From Tundrisphaera sp051175315 (GTDB lineage: Bacteria; Planctomycetota; Planctomycetia; Isosphaerales; Isosphaeraceae), in assembly GCF_051175315.1 (NCBI RefSeq), contig NZ_CP195100.1:6882001-6946000 (forward strand): DNA of 64,000 bases. The letters are read 5' to 3'. Positions 1 to 9,458 of this stretch are shown piece after piece; positions within the stretch are counted from its first letter, which is position 1, and the number at the start of each line of letters is the position of its first letter. The notes under the pieces were generated by a model. It was not told the DNA's origin. It worked only from the letters and a program-made list of their open reading frames with translations, and made no database searches. The translations under genes and the position numbers were made by a program.

Positions 1-641
1 GCCTGATCCAGGTCCAGGCGCCGATCCATCCGGGAGACAATGGGGCCCTGCTGGCCGACCTCCGGGGCGAGTGGCTCGGGCTGGTCCGCGGGGGCCTGGC
101 CTCTCCCAACGCCCAGTCCTCGGGCGATCACGGGCTCGGCTTCGCCATCCCCGCCGATGAGGCGCTCTGGATCGCCGGGCGGCTCCGGGCCTACGGCAAG
201 GTGGGTCGGGCCTACCTGGGCATCCACCTCGGGGCCGATTCGCCCGACGAGCCCGGTGCCGCCGTGTCGAGCCTGGTCGCCGACGGCCCGGCCGCCCGTG
301 CCGGGCTCCAGCCCAAGGACCGGGTCATCGCCCTGGCCGATCACGAGATCCGATCGGGCGATGACCTCACGGATCGGCTCGACCGCCTCGCGGCCGGGGC
401 CACGGTCGACCTGGACTACCTCCGCGACTCGGTCCCGCACAGGGTATCGGTCCTGCTCGCCCCCCGCCCCGCTCGCAAGCCGGCCCCTTCCCCTTCCCCG
501 CCCGGGCCTCCCCCTTCGTCCGAGCCCCCCCGCCCGACGATCCCCCGCGAGATCCTCGACCAGATCGACCGGCTCGAACGGCGGCTCCAGGAGATCGAAC
601 GCCGGGAGAAGTCGGTCCCTCCCCCCGGGTCCTCGGGCTAA
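1..641 (+). CDS. HtrA/DegP-like S1C protein with PDZ domain, 3' part, catalytic serine apparently lost
   Basis: The gene begins before the window; the reading frame is open from base 3. The first visible residues (IQVQAPIHPGDNGALL) match the trypsin-fold segment that in active HtrA proteases reads IQ-DA-INPGNSGGP. Here the catalytic Ser position is Asn (bases 39-41) and GGP has become GAL. A PDZ domain follows (about bases 200-460, with AYLGIHL and the AARAGLQPKDRVIA binding-groove region). After it come a proline-rich linker and a short charged C-terminal helix (ILDQIDRLERRLQEIERR). Family knowledge says such proteins act in the periplasm on misfolded proteins. The lost serine suggests a binding or scaffold role, but the His and Asp positions lie outside the window. 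Stop TAA ends at 641. Confidence 0.8.
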   Translation, partial: LIQVQAPIHPGDNGALLADLRGEWLGLVRGGLASPNAQSSGDHGLGFAIPADEALWIAGRLRAYGKVGRAYLGIHLGADSPDEPGAAVSSLVADGPAARAGLQPKDRVIALADHEIRSGDDLTDRLDRLAAGATVDLDYLRDSVPHRVSVLLAPRPARKPAPSPSPPGPPPSSEPPRPTIPREILDQIDRLERRLQEIERREKSVPPPGSSG

Positions 642-970
642 GTCCCCCCGAGCTTCGGCCCGGGACGGTGCCCCCCGGGGTGCCCAGCCCTTCCCGGCCG
701 AAGCCATCCTCCCATGATCGCAACATGTCCGGAAGCCGGGTCGCCCCCCGATCCTGGGGGATGGAGACGCCCGGTGCCCATCCAACCTGCGCCACTCACC
801 CCTCACAGAACGCTGGGCCGGATCCCGATCAAATCACACTGCCCCTCTTTCGTTCGCAATCCCGACAGTCGCCCCTCCCTTGGCCAACCACCCCTCGAAG
901 TTTGGAAACCCCGGGAAGGAGGGCCATGCTCGCTTGCAATAAATCTGATAACCTACCTTTCGGAATCCAT
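642..970. other. Intergenic stretch before the tRNA gene
   Basis: No coding region is supported. It must carry the promoter for the downstream tRNA, but no convincing -35/-10 pair stands out. Confidence 0.5.
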
Positions 971-1055
971 GCCGGCGTGGCGAAATGGCAGACGCAGAGG
1001 ACTTAAAATCCTCCGGGGGGGAACCCCCGTGCCGGTTCGAGTCCGGCCGCCGGCA
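971..1055 (+). tRNA. tRNA-Leu (anticodon UAA)
   Basis: An 85-nt class II tRNA. The 7-bp acceptor stem GCCGGCG/CGCCGGC pairs perfectly with discriminator A at 1055. The D arm, the anticodon stem GAGGA/TCCTC (997-1001/1009-1013) around loop CTTAAAA, a long variable arm (CGGGGGGG...CCCCCG) and the T arm with GGTTCGAGTCC are all present. The anticodon at 1004-1006 is TAA. CCA is not encoded. The 3' 60 bases are duplicated at 50394-50453, so this gene is the integration target of the island. Confidence 0.97.
996..1055 (+). repeat. attL: 60-bp direct repeat within tRNA-Leu
   Basis: Identical over 60 bases to 50394-50453. The match starts just before the anticodon stem, runs to the discriminator base and breaks at 1056 (T against C). 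tRNA 3' ends are the usual targets of tyrosine integrases, and the element's own copy restores an intact tRNA here. Confidence 0.93.
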
Positions 1056-1430
1056 TTGACTAAGCCTCGTGCGACAATGAGTTAGGGGAATTCTTGCATT
1101 CCCCATCACTACCCGCAACTCCCTGCTTCTCCCCTCGATTTCGCACGAATCCTGGGGAGAAATCAGGGAGATTTTTCGAGGACAGAACTCGGTTGACGGA
1201 TCGAATCAAGGGGCTAAACGTGCCTCCACCTCCGATGGCAGCCAAAGTTGCATCTCCAACGATCGGCAGCGTCACTTCCATTCTTGCGCCGAGATCATGC
1301 CCTGATTGCTCGGAACGCCCGGCCCATGAATGATGAAACTTTGGAGGGGGTTTAGCCACGGGCCATGGTCGTTATACGCCGATTCCCGCCCGATGCCCCA
1401 TTGAAGTTGAGTCCTGAAGCAGGAGCGGCG
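1056..1430. other. Non-coding left end of the island
   Basis: No supported gene. This is the first stretch inside the left att repeat and is comparatively AT-rich for the window. Integrase arm-site repeats might be expected here, but I could not recognise any by eye. Confidence 0.4.
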
Positions 1431-2525
1431 ATGGCGGCCGAATGGTTCTTCAAAGTTATGGGCACCGTGTTCGGCCCCATCTCCGTCGCCGAACTGGTCC
1501 AGCAAGCTGCGGACGGCAGGATCGCCCCCGACACCGAGGTCAGGAAGGGCGACGGCCCCTGGGTACTCGCCTCCAAGGTTGCCGGGCTGTTCGACCGGGC
1601 CGCCCAGTCCCGGCCGACGACCCCGAACCCTCCCTCGCCGCCCATGACGACTGACTGGGCCAGCGTCTTCGTCCCCGCACCGAGGCGACCCTCCTCGGTC
1701 CCGCCGTTGGGCGGCAACTTCGAGGTGATCGACGTGGCCGAGGCCGAGGGCTTCCGGGTCGAGGTCCTGGCCTACTCCAAGCTCGGCGGTTCCAGGGACC
1801 CCCAGACGGCCTCGACCATCTACTTCGCCGAGCAGGCCGGCATCCGGCTCAAGCAGGTCCGCATCACCCTGGACGGGGGCGAGGCGATCGTCGAGTCGGG
1901 GGCCCTCCATTTCATGCTCGGCCACGTCCAGATGGAGAGCAAGGTCGGCGGCGTGTCCGGGCTCGGCAAGGCGATGATGAACAAGTTCGTCGCCAAGGAG
2001 GCGGCGATCCTGCCCCGCTACCGGGGCACCGGGCAAATCTACCTGGAGCCGTCGTTCGGCCACTTCCTCATCCACCGGCTGGCCGCCGAGGAGGTGGTCG
2101 CCGACAAGGGTATGTTCTACTGCGGCCAGGGCTCGCTCGACGTCGGCACGGCCATGCAGAAGAACGTCTCGTCGGCCCTGTTCGGCGGCGAGGGGCTGTT
2201 CCAGACCCGGATCAGAGGCACTGGCCTCTGCGTGCTGGAGTCGCCAGTGCCGGCCGACGAGGTGCTGCGGATCGACCTGAAAGACGAGACGCTCCAGGTG
2301 GACGGCAACTTCGCCCTGATGCGGACCGGGCGGATCGAGTTCTCAGTCGAGAAGTCCACCCGAAGTCTGCTGGGGACGCTAACCAGCGGCGAGGGGCTAC
2401 TCCAGACGTTCCGGGGGACGGGCTCGATCTGGCTGGCCCCGACCCAGGAGATTTACCAGCGACTCCAAGCGGGCGGTATGGGATCGCTGGCGGCGGCGCC
2501 GAGGAGGTCGAACACGGCGACGTAA
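1431..2525 (+). CDS. GYF-domain / AIM24-family protein
   Basis: 364 aa. I start at the ATG at 1431 because AGGAG sits 5 bases upstream; longer in-frame starts lack this. Residues about 3-55 form a GYF_2 (DUF4339) domain (WFFKVMGTVFGPIS..., then GDGPWVLASKV). A proline-rich linker follows. Residues about 100-350 match the AIM24 (PF01987) fold, with repeated glycine-rich beta-strand units such as YRGTGQIYLEPS, IRGTGLCVLESP and FRGTGSIWLAP. Bacterial AIM24 proteins have no settled role; GYF_2 is thought to bind proline-rich peptides. It is the first gene inside the island, separated from the DISARM operon by about 290 bases, so it may be cargo unrelated to defence. Confidence 0.75.
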   Translation: MAAEWFFKVMGTVFGPISVAELVQQAADGRIAPDTEVRKGDGPWVLASKVAGLFDRAAQSRPTTPNPPSPPMTTDWASVFVPAPRRPSSVPPLGGNFEVIDVAEAEGFRVEVLAYSKLGGSRDPQTASTIYFAEQAGIRLKQVRITLDGGEAIVESGALHFMLGHVQMESKVGGVSGLGKAMMNKFVAKEAAILPRYRGTGQIYLEPSFGHFLIHRLAAEEVVADKGMFYCGQGSLDVGTAMQKNVSSALFGGEGLFQTRIRGTGLCVLESPVPADEVLRIDLKDETLQVDGNFALMRTGRIEFSVEKSTRSLLGTLTSGEGLLQTFRGTGSIWLAPTQEIYQRLQAGGMGSLAAAPRRSNTAT

Positions 2526-2812
2526 GTCGGGGTTGTTGAGATAGGCCGAGGGCGAGCAGCGGGTCAAAACAACAAGGGCACCTCCTAGCCCGGGTCGAGA
2601 GCCAAGCGGTCAAGTCACGAGCCTGCTGGAGGCCGTTGCCTGGAGCCGGAGAAAATCCTCCTCGTCTTATGATCCCTACCCGGCAAATGGGACCTATTAG
2701 TTGATTGATCGAACCTCGCCGTCGGTGTAAGCTGGTTGCCTCACGCCAAGCACCCAACCAATAAAGGGTCGCCGCAGACCCGACACGAACGCCGCAAGTC
2801 CAAAGGGGACCG

Positions 2813-5800
2813 ATGTCTTCTGCGCCGGCCACGGTCCCCGAGCAGGGTCAACTCGTCACCGTCCGGCGCCGTCAATACGTCGTGACGGATGTCGCTCGGA
2901 GTGCCCTCGAACCTGGGCCGCTCCGGCCACCCGGCCACGGCCCCCAGCACCTCGTCACGCTGGCCTCGATCGAGGACGACGCCCTCGGGGAGGAACTCCA
3001 GGTCTTCTGGGAACTGGAGCCGGGGGCCAAGGTCCTGGAGAAGGTGGCCCTGCCCGAGCCCGGCGGGTTCGACGACCCCGAGCGGCTCGACGCTTTCCTC
3101 GATGCCGTCCGCTGGGGGGCCTCCTCCTCGGCCGACCTGAAGAACATCCAGGCCCCGTTCCGGGCCGGCATCGACATCGAGGACTATCAACTCGACCCCG
3201 TGGTCCGGGCCGTCCAGATGCCACGGGCCAACCTCCTCGTCGCCGACGACGTGGGCCTCGGCAAGACGATCGAGGCGGGCATGGTCGCCCTGGAACTGAT
3301 CCTCCGGCACCGGGCACGCCGGGTCCTGGTCGTCTGCCCGGCCTCGCTCCAGGTCCAATGGCGGGACCAGATGCGGGACAAATTCGGGCTCGACTTCCGC
3401 ATCGTCGATAGCGAGTTGATGCGGACCTTGCGGCGGGACCGGGGCATCCACGCCAACCCATGGGGCCACTTCCCCCGTCTGATCACCTCGATCGACTTCC
3501 TGAAGAGAGAGCGGCCCCTGCGGCTGTTCAAGGAGACCCTCCCCCAGGAGGGCGAGTCGGTCTACCCCCGCCGCTACGACGTCCTGATCCTCGACGAGGC
3601 CCACAATTGTGCCCCCTCGGGCAAGGGCAAGTACGCCACCGACTCGCTCCGCACCCAGGCGTTGCGGGTCCTGGTCCCCCACTTCGAGCACAAGCTGTTC
3701 CTCTCGGCCACGCCGCACAACGGCTACCCCGAGAGCTTCTCGGCCCTGCTGGAACTGCTCGACGACCGGCGGTTCGCCCGGATTCCGGGGCCACCCGACC
3801 GCCGGCAACTCGAAGCCGTCATGGTCCGGCGGCTCAAGAGCGAGTTGCCGCCCAAGTTCGACGGCTCCCCCCGGTTCCCCGAGCGGAAGCTCGAGGCCCT
3901 GGAGGTCCCGTACTCGGGGGAGGAGAAGGCCGCCCATGCGGACCTGAAGCGGTACTCGGAGTTGCGTCGCAAGGGCCTGGCCGACGACGCCGAGAAGTTC
4001 GCCACCGACTTCGTGCTCCTGACGCTCAAGAAGCGGCTCTTCTCCTGCCCACAGGCGTTCGCCATCACCCTGGAGCAGCACGAGCGGTCGCTCAGGACCG
4101 CCAGGCGACGGGGCACGGCCGCCAGGCCGACCGTCGGCATCCTCCAGAGGCAGATCGATCGGGTTGAGGAGGACTACTTCGACGACTCGGAGTACGAGGA
4201 GGCGACCGACGACGCCGTGGACGCCGCCAGCCTCCTGTTCCGGGAGCCGACGCCCGAGGAACTGGACCTAATCGGGCGGATGAAGGGATGGGCGGCCGGC
4301 GCCTCGACCCGGCCCGACAGCAAGGCGGCCGAGTTGATCCGCTGGTTGGAGGCGTACATCCGGCCCGGAGGCAGGTGGTCGGACGAGCGGGTGATCATCT
4401 TCACCGAGTATCGGGCGACCCAGAACTGGCTGATGACCATGCTGGCGTCGGCGGGCTTCTCCGGCAACGACCGGCTCATGACCATCTACGGCGGGATGGA
4501 CAAGGACCAGCGGGAGGCGGTGAAGGCGGCCTTCCAGACCGACCCGTCGAGGAGCCCGGTCCGCATCCTGCTGGCGACCGACGCCGCCAGCGAGGGGATC
4601 GACCTCCAGAACCACTGCCACCATCTGATTCACTACGAGATCCCGTTCAACCCGAACCGGCTAGAGCAGAGGAACGGCCGCATCGACCGCCACGGCCAGC
4701 GGGCCTCGGAAGTCCTGGTGTACCACTTCGTCGGCAAGGGCTACAAGGAGCGGGAGGCCGCCCTGTTCGCCATGTCGGCCGGCGACCTGGAGGACGACCT
4801 GGAATTCCTGATGCGGGCGGCCCGCAAGGTCCAGACCATCCGGGAGGACCTGGGCGAGGTCGGCCCGGTGATCGCCCGGCAGGTCGAGGAGGCGATGCTC
4901 GGGCGACGGACCTGGCTCGACACCCGCTCGGCCGAGGAGAAATCCGGAGCGGTCAAGCGGATGTTCAAGTTCGAGCGGGACCTGGCCCGGCAGATCAAGC
5001 GGCTGCGGGACCAACTCGACGAGACGAAGCGGGAGTTGCGGCTCTCGCCCGAGAACATCCAGAAGGTGGTCGAGGTCGCCCTGGGACTGGCCGGTCAGCC
5101 GAAGCTGATCCCCACGGAGGTCGAGGGGATCTGGCCCCACCCGAAGCGGCACCAGTGCCCGGTCTTCCGGCTGCCCGCACTGTCGGGCAGTTGGGGGTTG
5201 TGCGCAGAGGGGCTGCGGCATCCCCATACGGGCGAGGTGAGGCCGGTCGTCTTCGACCACGCCCTGCTGGCCGAGGCGAAGGAGGGTGTCGTCCTCGTCC
5301 ACCTGAACCACCGGCTCGTCCAGATGGCCTTACGCCTGCTGCGGGCCGAGGTCTGGTCGGGCCAGGGGAAGAAGAACCTGAATCGGGTCGCCGCCCGGCT
5401 GGTCCCCGACGTCGTGCTCCGGGACCCGGCGCTTGTCGCCCACGCCCGGCTGGTGATCGTCGGCGGCGACAGCCACCGGCTCCATGAGGAGATCATCACG
5501 GCGGGCGGTCTCCTCCAGGAGGGCAAATTCCGGCCGATGAACGTCGGCCAGGTCGAGAAGGCCCTGGAAGCGGCCCGGTCCGATGAGCCTGGCGGGCCGA
5601 TGAAGGAGGCGATGACCAGGGAGTACGCCAAGCACCGGGAGTCGTTGGTCAGGGCCCTCGAAGCCCGGATGCGTGACCGGGCGGCGAGCCAGCAGAAGGC
5701 GCTGGCGGACCGGGCCGAGAAGGAGGTCGCCGACGTCACGGCCGTGCTGACCGAACTGGCCCGGTCCATCGAGGCCGAGATGGATGACCCGGAGTACAAG

Positions 5801-6025
5801 GCGCTGGGCGACCGGGAGTACCGGCAGTTGAAGCTGTTCTCGGACGACGAGTCGGACCAGTGGGAGCGGAACTACGACGCCCTGCGGGCGAGGCTGCGTG
5901 CGATCCCCGAGCAGATCGAGCGGGAGACGGCGGCGGTCCGGGCCAGGTTCGCCGACCCGCAGCCCAGGATGTTCCCGGTGGCGGTGTCGCTGCTCGTGCC
6001 GGAGCGGATGGCCAGGGGCCTCTAG
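2813..6025 (+). CDS. drmD: DrmD: DISARM SNF2-like helicase
   Basis: 1070 aa, the usual size for DrmD of class 1 DISARM. The RecA1 half carries Walker A in DDVGLGKTIEAG (Lys about 151) and the DEAH box LDEAHNC (about 260). The RecA2 half carries IFTEYRATQNWL, LLATDAASEGIDL and the arginine-finger motif NRLEQRNGRIDRHGQ. The C-terminus is long, charged and partly coiled coil. SNF2-type proteins translocate on double-stranded DNA using ATP; in DISARM, DrmD is the class 1 signature protein. This is the first gene of the operon. The 287-base leader upstream has one weak sigma-70-like candidate (TTGATC at 2705, 17 bases, TAAGCT at 2728). The next gene starts 47 bases downstream. Confidence 0.9.
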   Translation: MSSAPATVPEQGQLVTVRRRQYVVTDVARSALEPGPLRPPGHGPQHLVTLASIEDDALGEELQVFWELEPGAKVLEKVALPEPGGFDDPERLDAFLDAVRWGASSSADLKNIQAPFRAGIDIEDYQLDPVVRAVQMPRANLLVADDVGLGKTIEAGMVALELILRHRARRVLVVCPASLQVQWRDQMRDKFGLDFRIVDSELMRTLRRDRGIHANPWGHFPRLITSIDFLKRERPLRLFKETLPQEGESVYPRRYDVLILDEAHNCAPSGKGKYATDSLRTQALRVLVPHFEHKLFLSATPHNGYPESFSALLELLDDRRFARIPGPPDRRQLEAVMVRRLKSELPPKFDGSPRFPERKLEALEVPYSGEEKAAHADLKRYSELRRKGLADDAEKFATDFVLLTLKKRLFSCPQAFAITLEQHERSLRTARRRGTAARPTVGILQRQIDRVEEDYFDDSEYEEATDDAVDAASLLFREPTPEELDLIGRMKGWAAGASTRPDSKAAELIRWLEAYIRPGGRWSDERVIIFTEYRATQNWLMTMLASAGFSGNDRLMTIYGGMDKDQREAVKAAFQTDPSRSPVRILLATDAASEGIDLQNHCHHLIHYEIPFNPNRLEQRNGRIDRHGQRASEVLVYHFVGKGYKEREAALFAMSAGDLEDDLEFLMRAARKVQTIREDLGEVGPVIARQVEEAMLGRRTWLDTRSAEEKSGAVKRMFKFERDLARQIKRLRDQLDETKRELRLSPENIQKVVEVALGLAGQPKLIPTEVEGIWPHPKRHQCPVFRLPALSGSWGLCAEGLRHPHTGEVRPVVFDHALLAEAKEGVVLVHLNHRLVQMALRLLRAEVWSGQGKKNLNRVAARLVPDVVLRDPALVAHARLVIVGGDSHRLHEEIITAGGLLQEGKFRPMNVGQVEKALEAARSDEPGGPMKEAMTREYAKHRESLVRALEARMRDRAASQQKALADRAEKEVADVTAVLTELARSIEAEMDDPEYKALGDREYRQLKLFSDDESDQWERNYDALRARLRAIPEQIERETAAVRARFADPQPRMFPVAVSLLVPERMARGL

Positions 6026-6072
6026 TCAGGATTAGCGGCGGATTCGATCCGACATCGAGAGGGTTGGTAGGC

Positions 6073-9000
6073 ATGCACCAGGATCAGGCCGAGAGATATC
6101 GCCCCCTCCTCGAAGACGATCCCCCGGCGTTCCTCGACCGGGTGAATACGCCCTGGGATCAGGTCCCCGACCTGGCCGAATACAATCAGGACGCCTACCG
6201 CAAGATCGTCCGAGCCCTCAGGTCCCTTTCGAGGAAGAAGGCGACCGATGACGAGTCGAACACCCAAGGAATCTTGATCCTCGGCGAGGCCGGGACCGGC
6301 AAGACCCATCTCCTGATGCGAGTCGCCCGCAACCTCTCCGAGACGAACCACATCCTCTTCGTCCGCAAGCCCAACAACGAGGATGCCGTCGCCCAGCACA
6401 TCTGGGCCAACATGGTGAGCAGCCTCACCCGATCGCTGCCGACCAGCGGCTCGAAGAGGAGCCAACTGGACGACCTGCTCGCCCACGTCTTCACGGCCGT
6501 GCTCCTCCCCGAGTTCGAGCAGGACGTCCAGGAGGGCAAGGACGACCTGAAGAAGCGCTGGATCGTGGATTTGAAGGCCGACCCTTACAACCTGTTCAAG
6601 ATGCTCGGCGAGGGCGAGCAGCGCCAGAGCAACATGGACAAGATCCGACGGCGTACCCTCCGCTACCTGATGCACAAGCACCCCGACGTGGACCAGCGGA
6701 TCGCCCACGTCCTGATCACCTATTGCTTCGTCGCCAGGGAGGACCGGAAACGGGTGTTGCTGACGTGGCTGTCGGGCCAGGACGTCGATCAGGCCGAGGC
6801 CAAGGATCTCGGGCTCGATACCTCCTGGGTCAGGATCGACGAGACCTCGGCCGACGTTGCGACCCAGCAGCAGAGAGAGGAGCAGGCCCTCCGGGCGATC
6901 AGGACCATCGGCATCCTCTCCACGTATTACCAGCCGCTCATCCTGGCCTTCGACCAGCTTGAGGGCCTGCGGGACCAGCAGCGGCTCTCGCATCGGTGGG
7001 GCGACACGGTGCGGGAAATCTTCACGATGACCCCCAACCTGCTCGTCGTAACCTGCATCTTCCCGAGCCTGTGGGAATCCTGGTTCGATCGATCCCTCGA
7101 CCGGAGCGTGACCGAGCGGATCGCCCAGCAGACCGTAACCCTGGAGACCTTCGGCCCCCAGCACGGATTGAGGTTGCTGGCGGCACACATGGAGCCGTCG
7201 TTCGCCAAGCACCGGCTCCCGACGAGCATCTATCCCTTCACGGAGGACGACGTGGCCGCCCTCTGCTCGAAGGCGACGTCGCCCCGGTCCTTCATCCAGG
7301 GCGCCCGGACGATGTTCGAGGCGTGGCTGGACGAGGACGTCCCGGCGACGGCCCCCGCAAAGGTGGTCGCCCCGGCCGTCGTGAGTCGTGAGGCCGTGGA
7401 CTCGCTCATCCGCTCGACGATGGCGGAATTCGAGAGGGAACACCTGGGCTCCTATGACGCCGAGATTCCGGTCGAGCAGGACCTCTTCGGGCGGGTCAAG
7501 GATGTCGTCGAGACGCTTCTCAGGCATTCCAATGAGGAGGCGACCTACGGCAAGGCGACCTGCGGGCAGAAGGTGATGCCGCCGAACCTGATCATCAAGC
7601 TGGCCGACGGGGCGGATTCCCTCTGCGTCGGCATCGTCAACGGCGAGGCGAAGTCCTTTGCGGCGAGGATGAGGAATATCAACGAAGTCATGCGATCGGG
7701 CGGGGGGCCGAGGAGGGCGATCCTCCTGCGTGACCGCCGCTGCAAGGCGGTCGGCGACAAGGGCCGGGAGTATGTCGAAGCCTTCGAGGCGATGGGCAAC
7801 GTCTACCTGAACGCTGGGGGAGACGAGATTTCCGCACTGAACGCCATCTACGACACCTTGGTGGCGATCGAGGAACACGACCTGTCGATCGGCACCCACG
7901 AGGTCGATAAGAGGCAGTTCGTGGAATTCCTCAGGGGCGAGGGGATCGCCCGCAATACCCGGCTGCTTCGCAGCGCCGCCCAACTGTCCGGGTGCTTCGC
8001 TCGGGCGATCGGCCAGGTGGATTTGCAGCCGAAGACGAATGGTCAGACATCGGTACAGACGCCACCGACGCCGCCACGGAAGCCCGGCGGACCTCCCCTA
8101 TCTCTCCCGAGGGCGAAAGCCGAGAGTCCCCGCACCCGGGGCGCCGAGTTGGCGAAAGCCCATCCCGAGGTGGCCGGTACTTCTCCCGCCGTCCCTATCG
8201 AGGTGGTCATCGGCGACACGGAACTGGACAGCCCCAACCTCGGGCTCATCGGGCGACTCAAGGACGGCAAGCACGGGCTCGCCATCTCGTTCACCAAGCC
8301 GCAGTGCATGGTCCTGCTGGGTTACATGGGCTCGGGCAAGTCCTACGCCCTAGGCGTCCTCATGGAGGGCGCCCTGAAGAGCCTCCCGAACCTGAGCCGC
8401 CACAAGAAGCCGATGTGCGTCGTCGCCTTCAATTACCGCAAGAACCCCGAGGCTCGTTTCGAATATTGGGGGTACGGGCAGTCCAACACCAAGTCGGCCG
8501 AGGTCGGCCGGCTCCGGCAGGAGTATGGTGCCGAGCCGGCAGGCATCGATCGGGTGAACGTCTTCGGCTTCGGGCCGGAGTTGAGGCGGCGTCAAGCGGA
8601 GTACCGGGGCCTTTCCATGTACCCCATCCAGTTCCGGCCTGACGAACTCGGGGCCGAGCACTGGGAGATCCTGATGAAGCCGCCCAGCCCCCAGGCCGAG
8701 TACATGGACGTCATCCGGGACATTATCCAAAAGCTCTTTTACCAGGAGCGGCTGACCTATAAGAATCTGGAGAAGCACATCCTGACCGACGAGCGGCTGA
8801 GCAACATGCAGCGGCAGAAGGCCAAGAACCGCCTGAGCTTCGCCAGCAAGTGGCTGACCGACGATCGGAACTACGAGTGGGGGGACGTCCTGACCAGCGG
8901 GAGCCTGAACGTCTTCGACCTGCGGATGCAGGCGCTCAGCAGCGACGACGCCCTGAAGCTGTGCCTCGTCCTGACCGACCTCGTGCGGCGGGCGAAGAAC

Positions 9001-9414
9001 GGCGTCAACAAGATGGTCGTCTTCGACGAGGCCCACGAGTACGTGGACTCGAAGGACCTCGTGGCCGAGCTTGAGAACGCCATCACGCAGATCCGCCACG
9101 ACGGGATGTCGTTCGTCCTGGCATCCCAGTTCCCGGACCGCATCCCGGACCGGATCTTCAAATATCTCCTCACTCGGCTCATCTTCAAGACGTCCGACCA
9201 GAAGGCGATCAACGCCATCCGACGGGCGGCCCCGAACCTGGAGTCGCTCTCGGCCCAGCGGGTCAGCAACCTTGACCTGGAGCAGGGCGTCTGCTTCATC
9301 CAGACCGATGACGACTGCACCGACTCGCTGCTGAAGATCCCCCAACTGCTGGCCATCCGCCCCCGGTGCAGCATGCACGGTGGGGAGACCGTGAGGAATG
9401 CCGAGAATCGTTGA
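6073..9414 (+). CDS. Two-ATPase fusion protein: N-terminal AAA/STAND-like plus C-terminal HerA/FtsK-like NTPase
   Basis: 1113 aa from the ATG at 6073. The N-terminal NTPase has Walker A GEAGTGKTHLL (Lys 77) and Walker B LILAFDQLEGL (about residue 297), in the style of Orc/STAND or BREX-like P-loop ATPases. A middle region (about 470-660) shows no motif I recognise. After a proline-rich linker (about 660-690) a second NTPase begins at about 715. It has Walker A GYMGSGKSYAL (Lys 756) and Walker B MVVFDEAHEYV (about 985), typical of HerA/FtsK pumps, and ASQFPDRIPD after it. It lies between drmD and drmMI in the same transcription direction. I do not know it as a standard DISARM component. A role as a DNA translocase or as a sensor plus pump is inference. 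Confidence 0.8.
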   Translation: MHQDQAERYRPLLEDDPPAFLDRVNTPWDQVPDLAEYNQDAYRKIVRALRSLSRKKATDDESNTQGILILGEAGTGKTHLLMRVARNLSETNHILFVRKPNNEDAVAQHIWANMVSSLTRSLPTSGSKRSQLDDLLAHVFTAVLLPEFEQDVQEGKDDLKKRWIVDLKADPYNLFKMLGEGEQRQSNMDKIRRRTLRYLMHKHPDVDQRIAHVLITYCFVAREDRKRVLLTWLSGQDVDQAEAKDLGLDTSWVRIDETSADVATQQQREEQALRAIRTIGILSTYYQPLILAFDQLEGLRDQQRLSHRWGDTVREIFTMTPNLLVVTCIFPSLWESWFDRSLDRSVTERIAQQTVTLETFGPQHGLRLLAAHMEPSFAKHRLPTSIYPFTEDDVAALCSKATSPRSFIQGARTMFEAWLDEDVPATAPAKVVAPAVVSREAVDSLIRSTMAEFEREHLGSYDAEIPVEQDLFGRVKDVVETLLRHSNEEATYGKATCGQKVMPPNLIIKLADGADSLCVGIVNGEAKSFAARMRNINEVMRSGGGPRRAILLRDRRCKAVGDKGREYVEAFEAMGNVYLNAGGDEISALNAIYDTLVAIEEHDLSIGTHEVDKRQFVEFLRGEGIARNTRLLRSAAQLSGCFARAIGQVDLQPKTNGQTSVQTPPTPPRKPGGPPLSLPRAKAESPRTRGAELAKAHPEVAGTSPAVPIEVVIGDTELDSPNLGLIGRLKDGKHGLAISFTKPQCMVLLGYMGSGKSYALGVLMEGALKSLPNLSRHKKPMCVVAFNYRKNPEARFEYWGYGQSNTKSAEVGRLRQEYGAEPAGIDRVNVFGFGPELRRRQAEYRGLSMYPIQFRPDELGAEHWEILMKPPSPQAEYMDVIRDIIQKLFYQERLTYKNLEKHILTDERLSNMQRQKAKNRLSFASKWLTDDRNYEWGDVLTSGSLNVFDLRMQALSSDDALKLCLVLTDLVRRAKNGVNKMVVFDEAHEYVDSKDLVAELENAITQIRHDGMSFVLASQFPDRIPDRIFKYLLTRLIFKTSDQKAINAIRRAAPNLESLSAQRVSNLDLEQGVCFIQTDDDCTDSLLKIPQLLAIRPRCSMHGGETVRNAENR

Positions 9415-9458
9415 CAAAACCTGTATCGCCTTGGGGTGTATTGGACAGAGGAGTTCTC

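Noticed and set aside
6022..7983. A 653-codon minus-strand open frame opposite the double ATPase, and similar ones at 2741-4081 and 15828-17408
   Set aside because: They are antisense to proteins with clear catalytic motifs and show no family-like sequence themselves.
6073..9414. Conjugative coupling protein (TraD/TcpA-like) reading of the HerA/FtsK-like half
   Set aside because: There are no membrane segments, no relaxase or mating genes nearby, and the gene is embedded between drmD and drmMI.
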